The translations under genes and the position numbers were made by a program. From Sulfurimonas sp. (GTDB lineage Bacteria > Campylobacterota > Campylobacteria > Campylobacterales > Sulfurimonadaceae): DNA of 15,861 nt. Every line of letters starts with the position of its first letter. Position 1 is the stretch's first letter. The DNA lies in contig JANTGW010000007.1 in assembly GCA_024762705.1 (NCBI GenBank), forward strand, positions 1 through 15,861, given 5' to 3'. The notes under the pieces were generated by a model, which saw only the letters and a program-made list of their open reading frames with translations, was not told the DNA's origin and ran no database searches. This document shows, one piece after another, positions 1 through 6,771 of this stretch.

Positions 1-293
1 GGAAGAGGCTCTTTTATCTGTGTATATACAGGTGCAAAGTCCTTTTTATACAAACCTGAAGCAAAGGAGGCAAATTTTGGAAATTCAAAAATTTCGCCAG
101 GATGATTGCCAAAATTGTCCATTGCATTGATAATGTGCGACTGGATTGACTTGAGTTCAACTTCTGTTTGAATCTCTTGAAGGTTGATTTTATGGCTAAT
201 GTAAAATGATAGAGGTGCTAAAAGGATAAATGAGACAATCAGTGTATAAATAAGACTGTATTTTTTTACAAATTGATCTTCATTGACAATCAA
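1..293 (-). CDS. Membrane sensor histidine kinase, N-terminal part (cut by window edge)
   Basis: Only the first 97 or so codons are in the window; the reading frame is open to base 1. After a short N-terminus (MIVNEDQFVKKYS) there is one strong hydrophobic segment at about residues 14-32 (LIYTLIVSFILLAPLSFYI). A polar region rich in E, Q, K and F follows, which would be the start of a periplasmic sensor domain. No kinase motif (H-box, N, G1) is visible because the C-terminus lies outside, so the kinase call rests on position: it directly follows an OmpR-type response regulator and overlaps it by 14 nt. The only good start is TTG at 293-291, preceded by AGGA seven bases upstream; an in-frame TAG lies just before it. 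The ATG at 283 is in another frame and stops after five codons. It is the likely partner of the upstream regulator. A non-kinase membrane sensor is the alternative. Confidence 0.6.
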   Translation of the reverse strand, partial: MIVNEDQFVKKYSLIYTLIVSFILLAPLSFYISHKINLQEIQTEVELKSIQSHIINAMDNFGNHPGEIFEFPKFASFASGLYKKDFAPVYTQIKEPL

Positions 294-942
294 GTCTGTA
301 TCCTATACCGTAAATGTTTTCAATGACATCTTTAGGCAGCTTTCTTCTGAGATTGTTTATTTGGACTCTGGCATTTGTTGCTTCGACATCATTGTTCCAA
401 ATCTGCTCATACAGCATTTCAAAGCTGACAATTTGGTTGCGGTGTTTAATAAACAGGGTCAGAATATCATTCTCGGTCTTACTCAGCTGTATCTGTTCGG
501 ATTCGTTTATGAGTTTACGGTTAATGACATCATATTGGTAGTTACAAGGCAGCTGAAGTAAGTCATTGTCCGTTTTAAAGCAGTTTGACTTGAGAGCATG
601 CTGTACTCTTAATTGCAGTTCTACCAGGTCAAAAGGTTTTTTGATGTAGTCACAGCAGCCGTTTGCATAGCCTTGGAGCATTGCGTCGGCGCTTGACATA
701 GAAGTGACAAAAATCGTAGGAATGTTCTTGCCCTCATCTGCAAGCTCTTTTCTTAAAGAAAAGCCGTCATATTCTCCGGGAACATTGACATCCAGCAGAA
801 GTAAATCATAGTCTTTTGAGAAAATGGCATCAAAAGCGTCACTGCTGTTTTCAAAACTATCCACTTTATAATTTTTTGAGCGTAAAAACTCTTCAATACT
901 CTCTTTTAAAATTGTCTCATCTTCGAGTAGTAGTATTTTCAT
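280..942 (-). CDS. OmpR-family response regulator
   Basis: This 220-residue cytoplasmic DNA-binding regulator has an N-terminal receiver domain (about 1-118). Its acidic pocket is E7/D8, the phosphoacceptor is D51 (LLLLDVNVPG), the switch threonine is T80 (FVTS), and the conserved lysine is in the KKP motif at 101-103. A C-terminal winged-helix domain (about 128-220) has the family signatures SKTENDILTLF, NLRRKLP and the wing ending IYGIGYRL. The start ATG has AGAGGA upstream. The gene sits between a Cache sensor gene and the kinase gene, and its stop lies inside the kinase reading frame, so the two are probably translationally coupled. If the frameshift in the preceding gene is corrected, the start codon overlaps that gene's stop as ATGA. 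The likely targets are the porin and the rest of this cassette, which is inference. Confidence 0.93.
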   Translation of the reverse strand: MKILLLEDETILKESIEEFLRSKNYKVDSFENSSDAFDAIFSKDYDLLLLDVNVPGEYDGFSLRKELADEGKNIPTIFVTSMSSADAMLQGYANGCCDYIKKPFDLVELQLRVQHALKSNCFKTDNDLLQLPCNYQYDVINRKLINESEQIQLSKTENDILTLFIKHRNQIVSFEMLYEQIWNNDVEATNARVQINNLRRKLPKDVIENIYGIGYRLDCQ

Positions 943-1066
943 TTTATTTGTCCTCTTGAAACTTTTTGAGAATTGGCATCTAAAAACAGTGATATCAATT
1001 CTTCTTTTGTGTAATTACGAAGTTTTTCCCGTATCTTTTTTTCCATACAGGCCTTGTCTTTTTTTT
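939..1066 (-). other. Frameshifted C-terminal tail of the Cache sensor gene (A8 homopolymer and alternative frame)
   Basis: On the minus strand eight A's lie at 1066-1059. The annotated frame reads ACA AAA AAA AGA and ends at TAA at 1017-1015. With one A fewer the frame becomes ACA AAA AAA GAC and continues for 39 stop-free codons. The tail starts DKACMEKKIREKLRNY and ends with TGA at 941-939, which overlaps the response regulator ATG (942-940) as ATGA. The tail is a plausible charged helix with one cysteine that could pair with the cysteine just before the run (KKCATKK). A second site for the shift is the 7-A run at 1042-1036. The cause may be a sequencing error, a recent mutation, slippage-based phase variation or programmed slippage; the sequence alone cannot decide. 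Confidence 0.7.
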
Positions 1067-2031
1067 GTTGCACATTTTTTCAAAGAAAACAGCTCTTTTG
1101 CTGTTAAGTCACCATATGGGTTCATCGATGCATCTTTGTTGATGATGGTAGAATATAAATCTTTTCTCGAATAGGTAAAAAAAGTTTCGAGTTCATTTTC
1201 AAAACTGTTGAAAAGTTTAAGTTTTTCTTTTGAAAGTATGAGTATGAAGTACCCTATACGTTCAGCTTTTGAATTTAAAATCACTTTTGAGATGTATAAG
1301 TAATCTTCTGTCTGCTGCGAACCGAGGTTTTCGAGTGTATTTAAATTAAGTGCACGTAAGTTTTGAATATGATTGATATTCGCACCTTTGTTTGCAACTA
1401 TCATATTGTGAATACGGGGACTGTCTTTTAAAAGTACAGACTGGTTTTTGTACTTGTCATCAAGTAGCGCTATAAACTCAATGTCATACTGTGCAAAGTA
1501 GTCCTCAAGTGAGTTAAAACGATGAATGACCTCTACAAAACCGATAAGCTGGTTGTCATCTATGATGGGTATGGATGCTATGAGCACCAAACGTCTGGCT
1601 GCTTCATAGGCAAGGTGTGGTTTAAGTGTCTTTTTCATCTCTATTAAGTCTGGCCTGTAGGGTGCTACATTGACTCCGGCATCGCTGTTGTCCCAACTAC
1701 GGGCAAATATTGTCAAATCTTTTGTGAGAATCTGAATTTGAATTCTCGAACCGCTGAAAGTCTCCAGTGTATTCATGTGTGTCTGTAGAATTTCGTAGGC
1801 TTTTTTTGCGTCGTTGTTTTTGAGCGCTTTTTGCAGTGTGTCATTTTGAGAGAGTGCAAAGGCAAAATTAAATGCCCGGGCTTTTTCATTTTCTATTTGC
1901 TTGTTAAGTATATTAAGCAGGACAGTATGGACCCTATTGGTAAATTCCTGTTTATTTTGTGCATAGAAGTAGGTTATAAAACCTACTAGTAGCAACAATA
2001 AGACAGTAAGATACTTCTGATAGAGCTTCAT
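1015..2031 (-). CDS. Membrane-anchored periplasmic double-Cache sensor protein (3' end probably frameshifted)
   Basis: The reading frame gives 338 residues: one N-terminal membrane anchor (about residues 8-24, LTVLLLLLVGFITYFYA), a long helix, and an extracytoplasmic ligand-binding region. That region resembles the dCache_3 type, with a first Cache fold around ILTKDLTIFARSWDNSDAG, then RRLVLIASIPI and IGFVEVIHRF. No second membrane segment or cytoplasmic output domain is visible, so this is a stand-alone periplasmic sensor that probably passes its state to the neighbouring histidine kinase. The start has an ideal AGGAGG site seven bases upstream or less. The last 14 residues (RQGLYGKKDTGKTS) look unlike a natural tail. 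Dropping one A from an 8-A run at 1066-1059 opens 39 further codons that stop over the next gene's ATG, giving 363 residues. See the separate entry for that tail. Confidence 0.82.
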   Translation of the reverse strand: MKLYQKYLTVLLLLLVGFITYFYAQNKQEFTNRVHTVLLNILNKQIENEKARAFNFAFALSQNDTLQKALKNNDAKKAYEILQTHMNTLETFSGSRIQIQILTKDLTIFARSWDNSDAGVNVAPYRPDLIEMKKTLKPHLAYEAARRLVLIASIPIIDDNQLIGFVEVIHRFNSLEDYFAQYDIEFIALLDDKYKNQSVLLKDSPRIHNMIVANKGANINHIQNLRALNLNTLENLGSQQTEDYLYISKVILNSKAERIGYFILILSKEKLKLFNSFENELETFFTYSRKDLYSTIINKDASMNPYGDLTAKELFSLKKCATKKRQGLYGKKDTGKTS

Positions 2032-2063
2032 ACTCCTCCTTAGAGATTAGTTATGACATTTTA

Positions 2064-2570
2064 TCATTTTATTTTGATATATGCATAACCTTCTCTTTGT
2101 AAGTCGATTGCTTTTATGACACCTGCAGGTGTAACATTTGCATAATCTTCAAGTTGTTCCGGTTTTACATTTTTCTTTGTCATTGTATTGTTACATGCAT
2201 ACATAATGATGCTGTCTCCACCAGCTAACTGTAAGCCTTTCAACCTAGAGATGATTCCGTCACCAGTCGGTCCACCATGGTATAAGTAAGGTTTTGCTAC
2301 AAAACCCGTACCTTTGAAGTCTTTCATCATGTACTGAAGGCATGGCCCGAGTGCAACGATGTCGATCTCAAAATCAATCATATGTTTTTGGTAATACTTT
2401 ACCGCATTGTTTAGTGTGTTTAGCATTAAATGTACACGTTTTGGATCTGCAAAGTCACATTGGTAAACGACTTTTACAGTGCTGTCTTCATTGTCGTTGT
2501 CCCCTGCAAATGACGGTGTAACCATCAAAGCAAGAAGTGCGACTGTAGAGATTAGTTTCATAAATTTCAT
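2064..2570 (-). CDS. Exported DsrE-family protein
   Basis: This 168-residue protein has a clear signal peptide (about residues 1-22, ending PSFA before GDNDNED), so it acts in the periplasm. Most characterised DsrE/TusD proteins are cytoplasmic sulfur carriers. The mature part has the DsrE-like alpha/beta pattern: a first strand VKVVYQCDF, helix VHLMLNTLNNAVKYY, strand FEIDIVALGPC, and the family-typical YACNNTMTKKNV stretch near residue 126. Cysteines at 38, 77 and 126 fall at or next to these conserved segments and could bind or transfer sulfane sulfur or form disulfides. The start has AGGA six bases upstream, and the gap to the solute-binding gene is only 10 bp. The location between a binding protein and a sensor suggests a role in handling or sensing the same substrate. 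The exact function is unknown. Confidence 0.8.
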   Translation of the reverse strand: MKFMKLISTVALLALMVTPSFAGDNDNEDSTVKVVYQCDFADPKRVHLMLNTLNNAVKYYQKHMIDFEIDIVALGPCLQYMMKDFKGTGFVAKPYLYHGGPTGDGIISRLKGLQLAGGDSIIMYACNNTMTKKNVKPEQLEDYANVTPAGVIKAIDLQREGYAYIKIK

Positions 2571-2580
2571 ATTTTATCCT

Positions 2581-3546
2581 TTATTTTTCTGGAATCGGTT
2601 TTAGTTTCAAGTCTGAGTCTGTAGCCTTGACAAAACCGTATTTTGCATAAATATCTTGTGCTTTTTGCGTTCCTAAGTAACTCAGGTAACGACTTGCATT
2701 ATATATATTGCGACCTGTTTTTAAGATGCCAATGGCATAGCCTACTTTGTCGCCCATGTTGTAAGGAGCCGGAATTTTAACACCTTCGAGTTTACGGCCT
2801 TCATTTATGGCATGTTGTACTTCTGTTGCCCAAACTATACCGACATCCGCCTTTCCGTGTTCTATAAGGTATGGCGTTTCTCTGTGGTGTCTTTTTGTAA
2901 AGTATGTCTCACCCTCTATGGCCCAACAACCTTTACACTTTTTGTTATGTGTTACAGCTTCATAAATACCGAGATCTTTGAGCATCTGTGAACCATAAAA
3001 CTTAAATATTCCCTCTGTTAAAGGATTTGGAAGAGATTTTACCAAATCTTTTCTTGCCAAATCTTTTGGACCTTTAACATTTTTAGGGTTACCCTTTACT
3101 ACCATTAGTTCCAGCTGATTATGTGTATAGATCATATAATCGTTCATAATGCCTTTGGCTTTTAACTTTTTAAGGTGTCCAAGATTTACACTTGCGTACA
3201 AATCCGGGTTTTGCGCGGTTTTTTGACCGTTTATTTTACCTTGTTTAAGTATTTGATTTTTAAGAATCTGTCCCGGTGGGATTGTTTCTAAATAGATCGA
3301 TTTTATATCAGGATTTTTGCTTTGAAAATCCTGTATAAGTTCTTGCATCGCCATAAACTGGTTACCCGCAGCATAAATAGTCAAATCTGCAGTATAAGAG
3401 TCATGAATGTTTCCATACTCAACCGTGCCGCCTGTTTTAAAAGTTCTGTAGTCATGACTTTGTCCGGCTTCATCTTTTGCAAAAGCATTCGATACGAGCA
3501 GTGCTCCTGTCGTCATAAGTGCCAATAGTGCATGCATCTTTTTCAT
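2581..3546 (-). CDS. Periplasmic solute-binding protein, ModA-like type 2 fold, with CxxC motif
   Basis: This 321-residue protein has a Sec signal peptide (1-23, ending SNAFA before KDE) and no lipobox cysteine. The mature protein begins its fold at ADLTIYAAGNQFMAMQELIQ (about 53), which matches the opening strand and helix of molybdate/sulfate-type binding proteins. NPDLYASVN and ADVGIVWATEVQHA match the second lobe. It is longer than typical ModA and carries KKCKGCW (C204 and C207) followed by a histidine/arginine-rich loop (KRHHRET), which is unusual and could be a disulfide, metal or redox site. No permease or ATPase gene lies nearby, so it may deliver ligand to a distant transporter or act as a ligand sensor for the Cache protein and kinase. 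The start has AAAGGG upstream. The ligand cannot be named from the sequence. Confidence 0.8.
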   Translation of the reverse strand: MKKMHALLALMTTGALLVSNAFAKDEAGQSHDYRTFKTGGTVEYGNIHDSYTADLTIYAAGNQFMAMQELIQDFQSKNPDIKSIYLETIPPGQILKNQILKQGKINGQKTAQNPDLYASVNLGHLKKLKAKGIMNDYMIYTHNQLELMVVKGNPKNVKGPKDLARKDLVKSLPNPLTEGIFKFYGSQMLKDLGIYEAVTHNKKCKGCWAIEGETYFTKRHHRETPYLIEHGKADVGIVWATEVQHAINEGRKLEGVKIPAPYNMGDKVGYAIGILKTGRNIYNASRYLSYLGTQKAQDIYAKYGFVKATDSDLKLKPIPEK

Positions 3547-3566
3547 TATTTATCCCTTTAGGTTAT

Positions 3567-3591
3567 ACAGCAGCTGTTAAAATGCTGCTGT
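3567..3591 (-). promoter_or_regulatory. Hairpin at the end of the porin gene
   Basis: ACAGCAGC and GCTGCTGT form a perfect 8-bp stem with a 9-base loop that contains the porin stop codon. No U-run follows, so it is not a standard terminator. It may protect the 3' end of the porin message or partly attenuate read-through, which would give more porin than downstream sensor proteins. Confidence 0.45.
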
Positions 3592-4953
3592 TACTTGGAT
3601 CTCTAAACGGTTTCCAAAGTTGTCTAATACTTTTTGAGCATTTGCATTACCAGGAGCTTTTGCATCTCTGAATGCGTAGTTCACATCAAGACGAGTCGGA
3701 CCTCTAAATCTGTATGAAGCACCAATTGTAGTTGTTTTGAAATCACGCTCACCTTTTACGTCATTCGTTAAACGGTTCGAGTAGTCATATCTTCCAAACA
3801 CTTCAAATTTTTTCGGAACGATTTCATACTGAAGGTTTACATATCCACCGTCTGCTTCATTTTCTTCACCAACTGCAAATTGAAACTGCCAATCATTGAT
3901 CAATGGGTCAGCATCCTGGTCTTTAGCACCTACAAATATCATACCTTTCGCTTTGACATATTCCGCTTCAAAACGGATACCATGGTTGTAGTAAGTCATA
4001 CCTGCACCGTAACGTTTACGATTTGCTTCTACTCTATCATATGATGTTCCATTGTTTGATAAAAGTACGCGTTTCCCGTTTTGTCCCCAAACATAGAATT
4101 TCATACAACGAGTAAAGTAACCTTTTCCGCCATATGTCTTCTCAAGGGCAAGGTATCCGTAGTGTGTTCTGTTTTCGTTTGAATTGTCATTTGAAATTCC
4201 TGTACCGTTTCCGTACATGTATGCATAGGTAACAGCCCAATCGTCTTTGATCTTTACCGTATCAAAAATTTGAATACCTGTATCTCTGTATGCACCAACA
4301 GGCTGGTCAACCTCTTCACTTGTGTAATGTACAGTAGATGCTCCACCGGCTGCTCCACCAGTTTGTACAGCACCAACTTTCTTCACTTTACGCTCAAGTA
4401 ACTGTTGGTTAGACATGGTAGTAAATGATACATAAGGTGATACGAAAACAGCCTGAAGACCTTCTTCACTTCCCGGGTATTTAAACTTACCTACACGAAC
4501 TTTTGCATACGGAATGTATTTGAGTGTCACAGATGCATCACTAAAGTAAGTTGCAGCATTTCTGTGTCCTACAGGGTTGTTTATACCGTTATTTCCAAAC
4601 TCTGTCATAAAAAAGTAGTTCACTTTGTTTTCATTGTCCGCCATACCGCGAAGTGCTAAACGTGCTCTAAATACATTGAACCCGGATTGGTCCTCTAGAT
4701 CTGGGTTTAATAATGAAAAAGGTGTTTTGTTCTTTCCACTAGATGTATCCACTGTTCCATAATCTTGTCTGTAGTTGGCCTGTATAAATCCCCATACTTT
4801 TGGCTTGTGACTGCGATATGGTACTTTTACCCCTTTTGGCGCAACGAACTCCGGCTGTGATCCCTGTAGCATTAGCCAGTCAGCTGCATCCACCTGTGTT
4901 GCCAGTGCGAGTACTGCCAAACTTGCTAATTTTGCTTTTAAAATTGTTTTCAT
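3577..4953 (-). CDS. Outer-membrane porin, OprP/OprO-like
   Basis: A longer reading frame exists from 5055, but the true start is ATG at 4953. It follows a perfect AGGAGG with seven bases between, and begins a signal peptide (MKTILKAKLASLAVLALATQVDA, then ADW). The product is 458 residues. The mature protein is rich in alternating aromatic/polar beta strands such as WGFIQANYRQDYG, VFRARLALRG, YFFMTEFG, AKVRVGKFKYP and FEVFGRYDYSNRL, and it ends in phenylalanine (QVTAAF), the outer-membrane beta-barrel signature. The VRVGKFKYPGSEEGLQ stretch is typical of the phosphate-selective porin O/P family. It is the first gene of the minus-strand cassette and probably lets an anionic substrate through the outer membrane. 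Substrate specificity is not readable. A hairpin overlaps its stop codon. Confidence 0.88.
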   Translation of the reverse strand: MKTILKAKLASLAVLALATQVDAADWLMLQGSQPEFVAPKGVKVPYRSHKPKVWGFIQANYRQDYGTVDTSSGKNKTPFSLLNPDLEDQSGFNVFRARLALRGMADNENKVNYFFMTEFGNNGINNPVGHRNAATYFSDASVTLKYIPYAKVRVGKFKYPGSEEGLQAVFVSPYVSFTTMSNQQLLERKVKKVGAVQTGGAAGGASTVHYTSEEVDQPVGAYRDTGIQIFDTVKIKDDWAVTYAYMYGNGTGISNDNSNENRTHYGYLALEKTYGGKGYFTRCMKFYVWGQNGKRVLLSNNGTSYDRVEANRKRYGAGMTYYNHGIRFEAEYVKAKGMIFVGAKDQDADPLINDWQFQFAVGEENEADGGYVNLQYEIVPKKFEVFGRYDYSNRLTNDVKGERDFKTTTIGASYRFRGPTRLDVNYAFRDAKAPGNANAQKVLDNFGNRLEIQVTAAF

Positions 4954-4981
4954 ATAACTTCCTCCTATGAAAGATTTTGGT

Positions 4982-5013
4982 AGTGTAAAGAAAGAATGAA
5001 AAGAAAGTGTAAA
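4982..5013. repeat. Direct repeat pair AGTGTAAA upstream of the porin, candidate regulator binding site
   Basis: AGTGTAAA occurs at 4982-4989 and 5006-5013, 24 bp apart (about two helical turns). On the porin strand it reads TTTACACT twice, 29-60 bp upstream of the porin ATG. A third, inverted copy of the core (TTACACT) lies at 5081-5087 directly before the greA start. OmpR-family regulators bind tandem direct repeats, and such a regulator is encoded in this cassette, so autoregulation is a reasonable inference. A weak -10-like CAAAAT on the minus strand (4979-4974) lies just downstream. Confidence 0.35.
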
Positions 5014-5043
5014 AATATTTTTTCTCTTTAGTTGCAGAAGTTT

Positions 5044-5052
5044 TGATATAAT
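5044..5052 (+). promoter_or_regulatory. Extended -10 promoter for the greA operon
   Basis: TGATATAAT contains a perfect TATAAT (5047-5052) with TG one base upstream. It lies about 35 bp before the greA ATG in an AT-rich region without a clear -35 box, as is usual for sigma-70 promoters of Campylobacterota. On the opposite strand TATGAT overlaps this site and could be a divergent -10 for the porin. Transcription starts are not proven. Confidence 0.6.
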
Positions 5053-5087
5053 CATACAATTAAAAAATTTAATACAGAGATTACACT

Positions 5088-5585
5088 ATGCAAAAAATTG
5101 AACCGATGACACTCTTTGGCTATGAGAAATTACAGGCTGAAGTAAAAGACTTAAAAGAGGTAAAACGCCCGGGTGTCGTAAAAGCGATCGAAGAAGCACT
5201 CGAACATGGTGATTTAAAAGAAAATGCAGAGTACCATGCGGCAAAAGAGCAGCAAAAAAACATAGACAACCGTCTTGGGGAACTGCAGGAGATTTTAGGA
5301 AATGCACAAATCGTAAATCCTGAAGATTTGGCACATGCAAAGGTTAGTTTTGGCTCGACCGTTGTTATGACTGATGTCAATACGGATGAAGAAGTTACAT
5401 ATACCATAGTGGGCGGATGTGAAAGCAACCCTGACATCGGACTTATTTCGTTTAACTCTCCTTTGGCAAAACAGCTTTTGGGAAAAGAAGAGGGCGATGA
5501 GGTAAAGGTTCGCTTACCAGGCGGAGAAAAAGAGTTTGAGATAGATGAAGTGAAATACCAAGAAATCGTCTTTGAGTGTAAATAA
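5088..5585 (+). CDS. greA: Transcription elongation factor GreA
   Basis: This 165-residue protein has the normal GreA length (about 158-165). An N-terminal antiparallel coiled coil (about 1-78) carries the family tip motif HGDLKENAEYHAAKEQQ, whose acidic residues reach into the RNA polymerase secondary channel. The C-terminal FKBP-like domain (about 82-165) has VSFGSTVVMTDV, GLISFNSPLAKQLLGKEEGD and VKVRLPGGEKEFEI. GreA stimulates the cleavage of backtracked RNA by RNA polymerase and so rescues stalled elongation. It is the first gene of the plus-strand series, with an extended -10 promoter about 35 bp upstream. The ribosome binding site is weak (AGAGA). It is followed by argC after one base, so the two are coupled. 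The proximity of greA to the cheVAW genes is also seen in Campylobacter. Confidence 0.97.
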   Translation: MQKIEPMTLFGYEKLQAEVKDLKEVKRPGVVKAIEEALEHGDLKENAEYHAAKEQQKNIDNRLGELQEILGNAQIVNPEDLAHAKVSFGSTVVMTDVNTDEEVTYTIVGGCESNPDIGLISFNSPLAKQLLGKEEGDEVKVRLPGGEKEFEIDEVKYQEIVFECK

Positions 5586-5586
5586 T

Positions 5587-6594
5587 ATGAATGAGAAAAT
5601 AAATGTAGGTGTAGTCGGTGCAACGGGTTATACAGGGCTTGAACTTGTTAAAATGCTTGTAAAACATCCTTACTTTCATTTGGCCTACATAGCAAATTCT
5701 GAAGGCGGCACGACTATAAACAAACTGCATCCTTCATTAAATGGTGTGTGCGAAGATGAAGTGAAAAAAGCAGATATTGATGAAATGGCCGTTACATGTA
5801 AGCTTGTCTTTTTGGCATTGCCGCATAAGACTGCAATGGCATACGTCAAGCCGCTTATAGAAAAAGGGGTAAAGGTTGTTGACCTTTCGGCTGATTACAG
5901 ACTACCGCAGGATATTTATGAAGAGTTTTACTGTCCACATACCGACAGCGAAAATCTCAAACATGTGGTTTACGGATTACCTGAACTTAACCGAGAAGCT
6001 ATAAAAAGTGCAAAACTCATAGCAAATCCGGGATGTTTTCCGACTTCCGCGATCTTAGGACTGCTGCCGTTTATAGATAAACGTGTGCCAAACTCACCTA
6101 TAGTCATAGATGCCAAAACAGGTGTAAGCGGAGCGGGAAAAAAACTCAGTGAAGTGACACATTTTGTGAATGTCAATGACAACCTTTTTGCTTACAATCC
6201 TTTACTGCACCGTCATGCTCCCGAAATTGCAAATAAAGTGGGAGTCCCTTTTGATGAGGTAAACTTCGTGCCACATCTCGTACCTGTGACGCGTGGTATG
6301 ATCAGCTCTATCTATTTACATGTAAAGGGTGATTTTGATGAGGAGGCATTACTCAAAGAGTACTATAAAGATGATATACATGTAAGAGTGAGTGATGTAC
6401 CGGTTGATATGAAAAATGTTGCAGGGACAAACTTTTGTGACATATATGTAAAACGAAAAGGCAATATGCTCTTTATATCTTCAAGTATAGACAACCTTAT
6501 GCGTGGTGCATCATCTCAGGCTCTTGTCAATGCAAACTTGATGATGGGTATAGATGAAACAACGGCAATACCAGATATAGCCTATGTCCCATAA
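5587..6594 (+). CDS. argC: N-acetyl-gamma-glutamyl-phosphate reductase
   Basis: ArgC reduces N-acetylglutamyl phosphate to the semialdehyde with NADPH, the third step of arginine synthesis in the cytoplasm. The ATG at 5587 is preferred over an in-frame TTG at 5572 because the protein then begins MNEKINVGVVGATGYTG, placing the dinucleotide-binding GATGYTG at residues 11-17 as in the family. The product is 335 residues, the usual type 1 length. The catalytic cysteine is C150 in NPGCFPT, followed by GVSGAGKK and the histidine-rich LLHRHAPEI. The C-terminal region NLMRGASSQALVNANLMMG is also family-typical. The start is one base after the greA stop. The end overlaps the next gene by 11 nt. Confidence 0.97.
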   Translation: MNEKINVGVVGATGYTGLELVKMLVKHPYFHLAYIANSEGGTTINKLHPSLNGVCEDEVKKADIDEMAVTCKLVFLALPHKTAMAYVKPLIEKGVKVVDLSADYRLPQDIYEEFYCPHTDSENLKHVVYGLPELNREAIKSAKLIANPGCFPTSAILGLLPFIDKRVPNSPIVIDAKTGVSGAGKKLSEVTHFVNVNDNLFAYNPLLHRHAPEIANKVGVPFDEVNFVPHLVPVTRGMISSIYLHVKGDFDEEALLKEYYKDDIHVRVSDVPVDMKNVAGTNFCDIYVKRKGNMLFISSSIDNLMRGASSQALVNANLMMGIDETTAIPDIAYVP

Positions 6595-6771
6595 TCCGAT
6601 TCAAATAAAAGAAGGTGCGCTCATCATATCTGATGCGCACTACTCACATCTGCGTTCTGAACTTCTATACTTTTTACAAGATCTTTATGCTCAACAAAAC
6701 TTACCTGTACAACTTATACTGATGGGTGACATTTTTGATGCGCTTTTTGGCTCGATTGACTTTACATGTAA
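5792..6771 (+). repeat. Cluster of TTACATGTA palindromic motifs (argC/LpxH-like genes)
   Basis: The perfect 10-bp palindrome TTACATGTAA occurs at 5792-5801, 6316-6325 and 6762-6771, and ATACATGTAA at 6376-6385. All lie inside coding sequence but in different reading frames, encoding V-T-C, L-H-V and F-T-C among others. The conservation is therefore at DNA level rather than protein level. A further TACATGTA is at 4214-4221 in the porin gene. Confidence 0.6.

Noticed and set aside
269..283. ATG at 283 as the kinase start, overlapping the regulator stop as ATGA
   Set aside because: That frame meets TAA after five codons. The open frame belongs to the TTG at 293.
956..1174. Plus-strand open frame over the end of the Cache gene
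   Set aside because: It is antisense to the Cache sensor and its alternative tail, has no ribosome binding site and shows no recognisable protein features.
3567..3591. Intrinsic terminator after the porin
   Set aside because: The stem is good but no U-run follows in the direction of transcription, and the next gene has its own binding site only a few bases on.
4954..5055. Longer porin start at 5055, giving 492 residues
   Set aside because: The extra 34 residues are not signal-like. A perfect AGGAGG site and a textbook signal peptide begin at 4953.
5120..5623. 167-residue minus-strand open frame
   Set aside because: It is a shadow of greA. The greA frame has full family motifs, while this one is serine-rich with no plausible start context.
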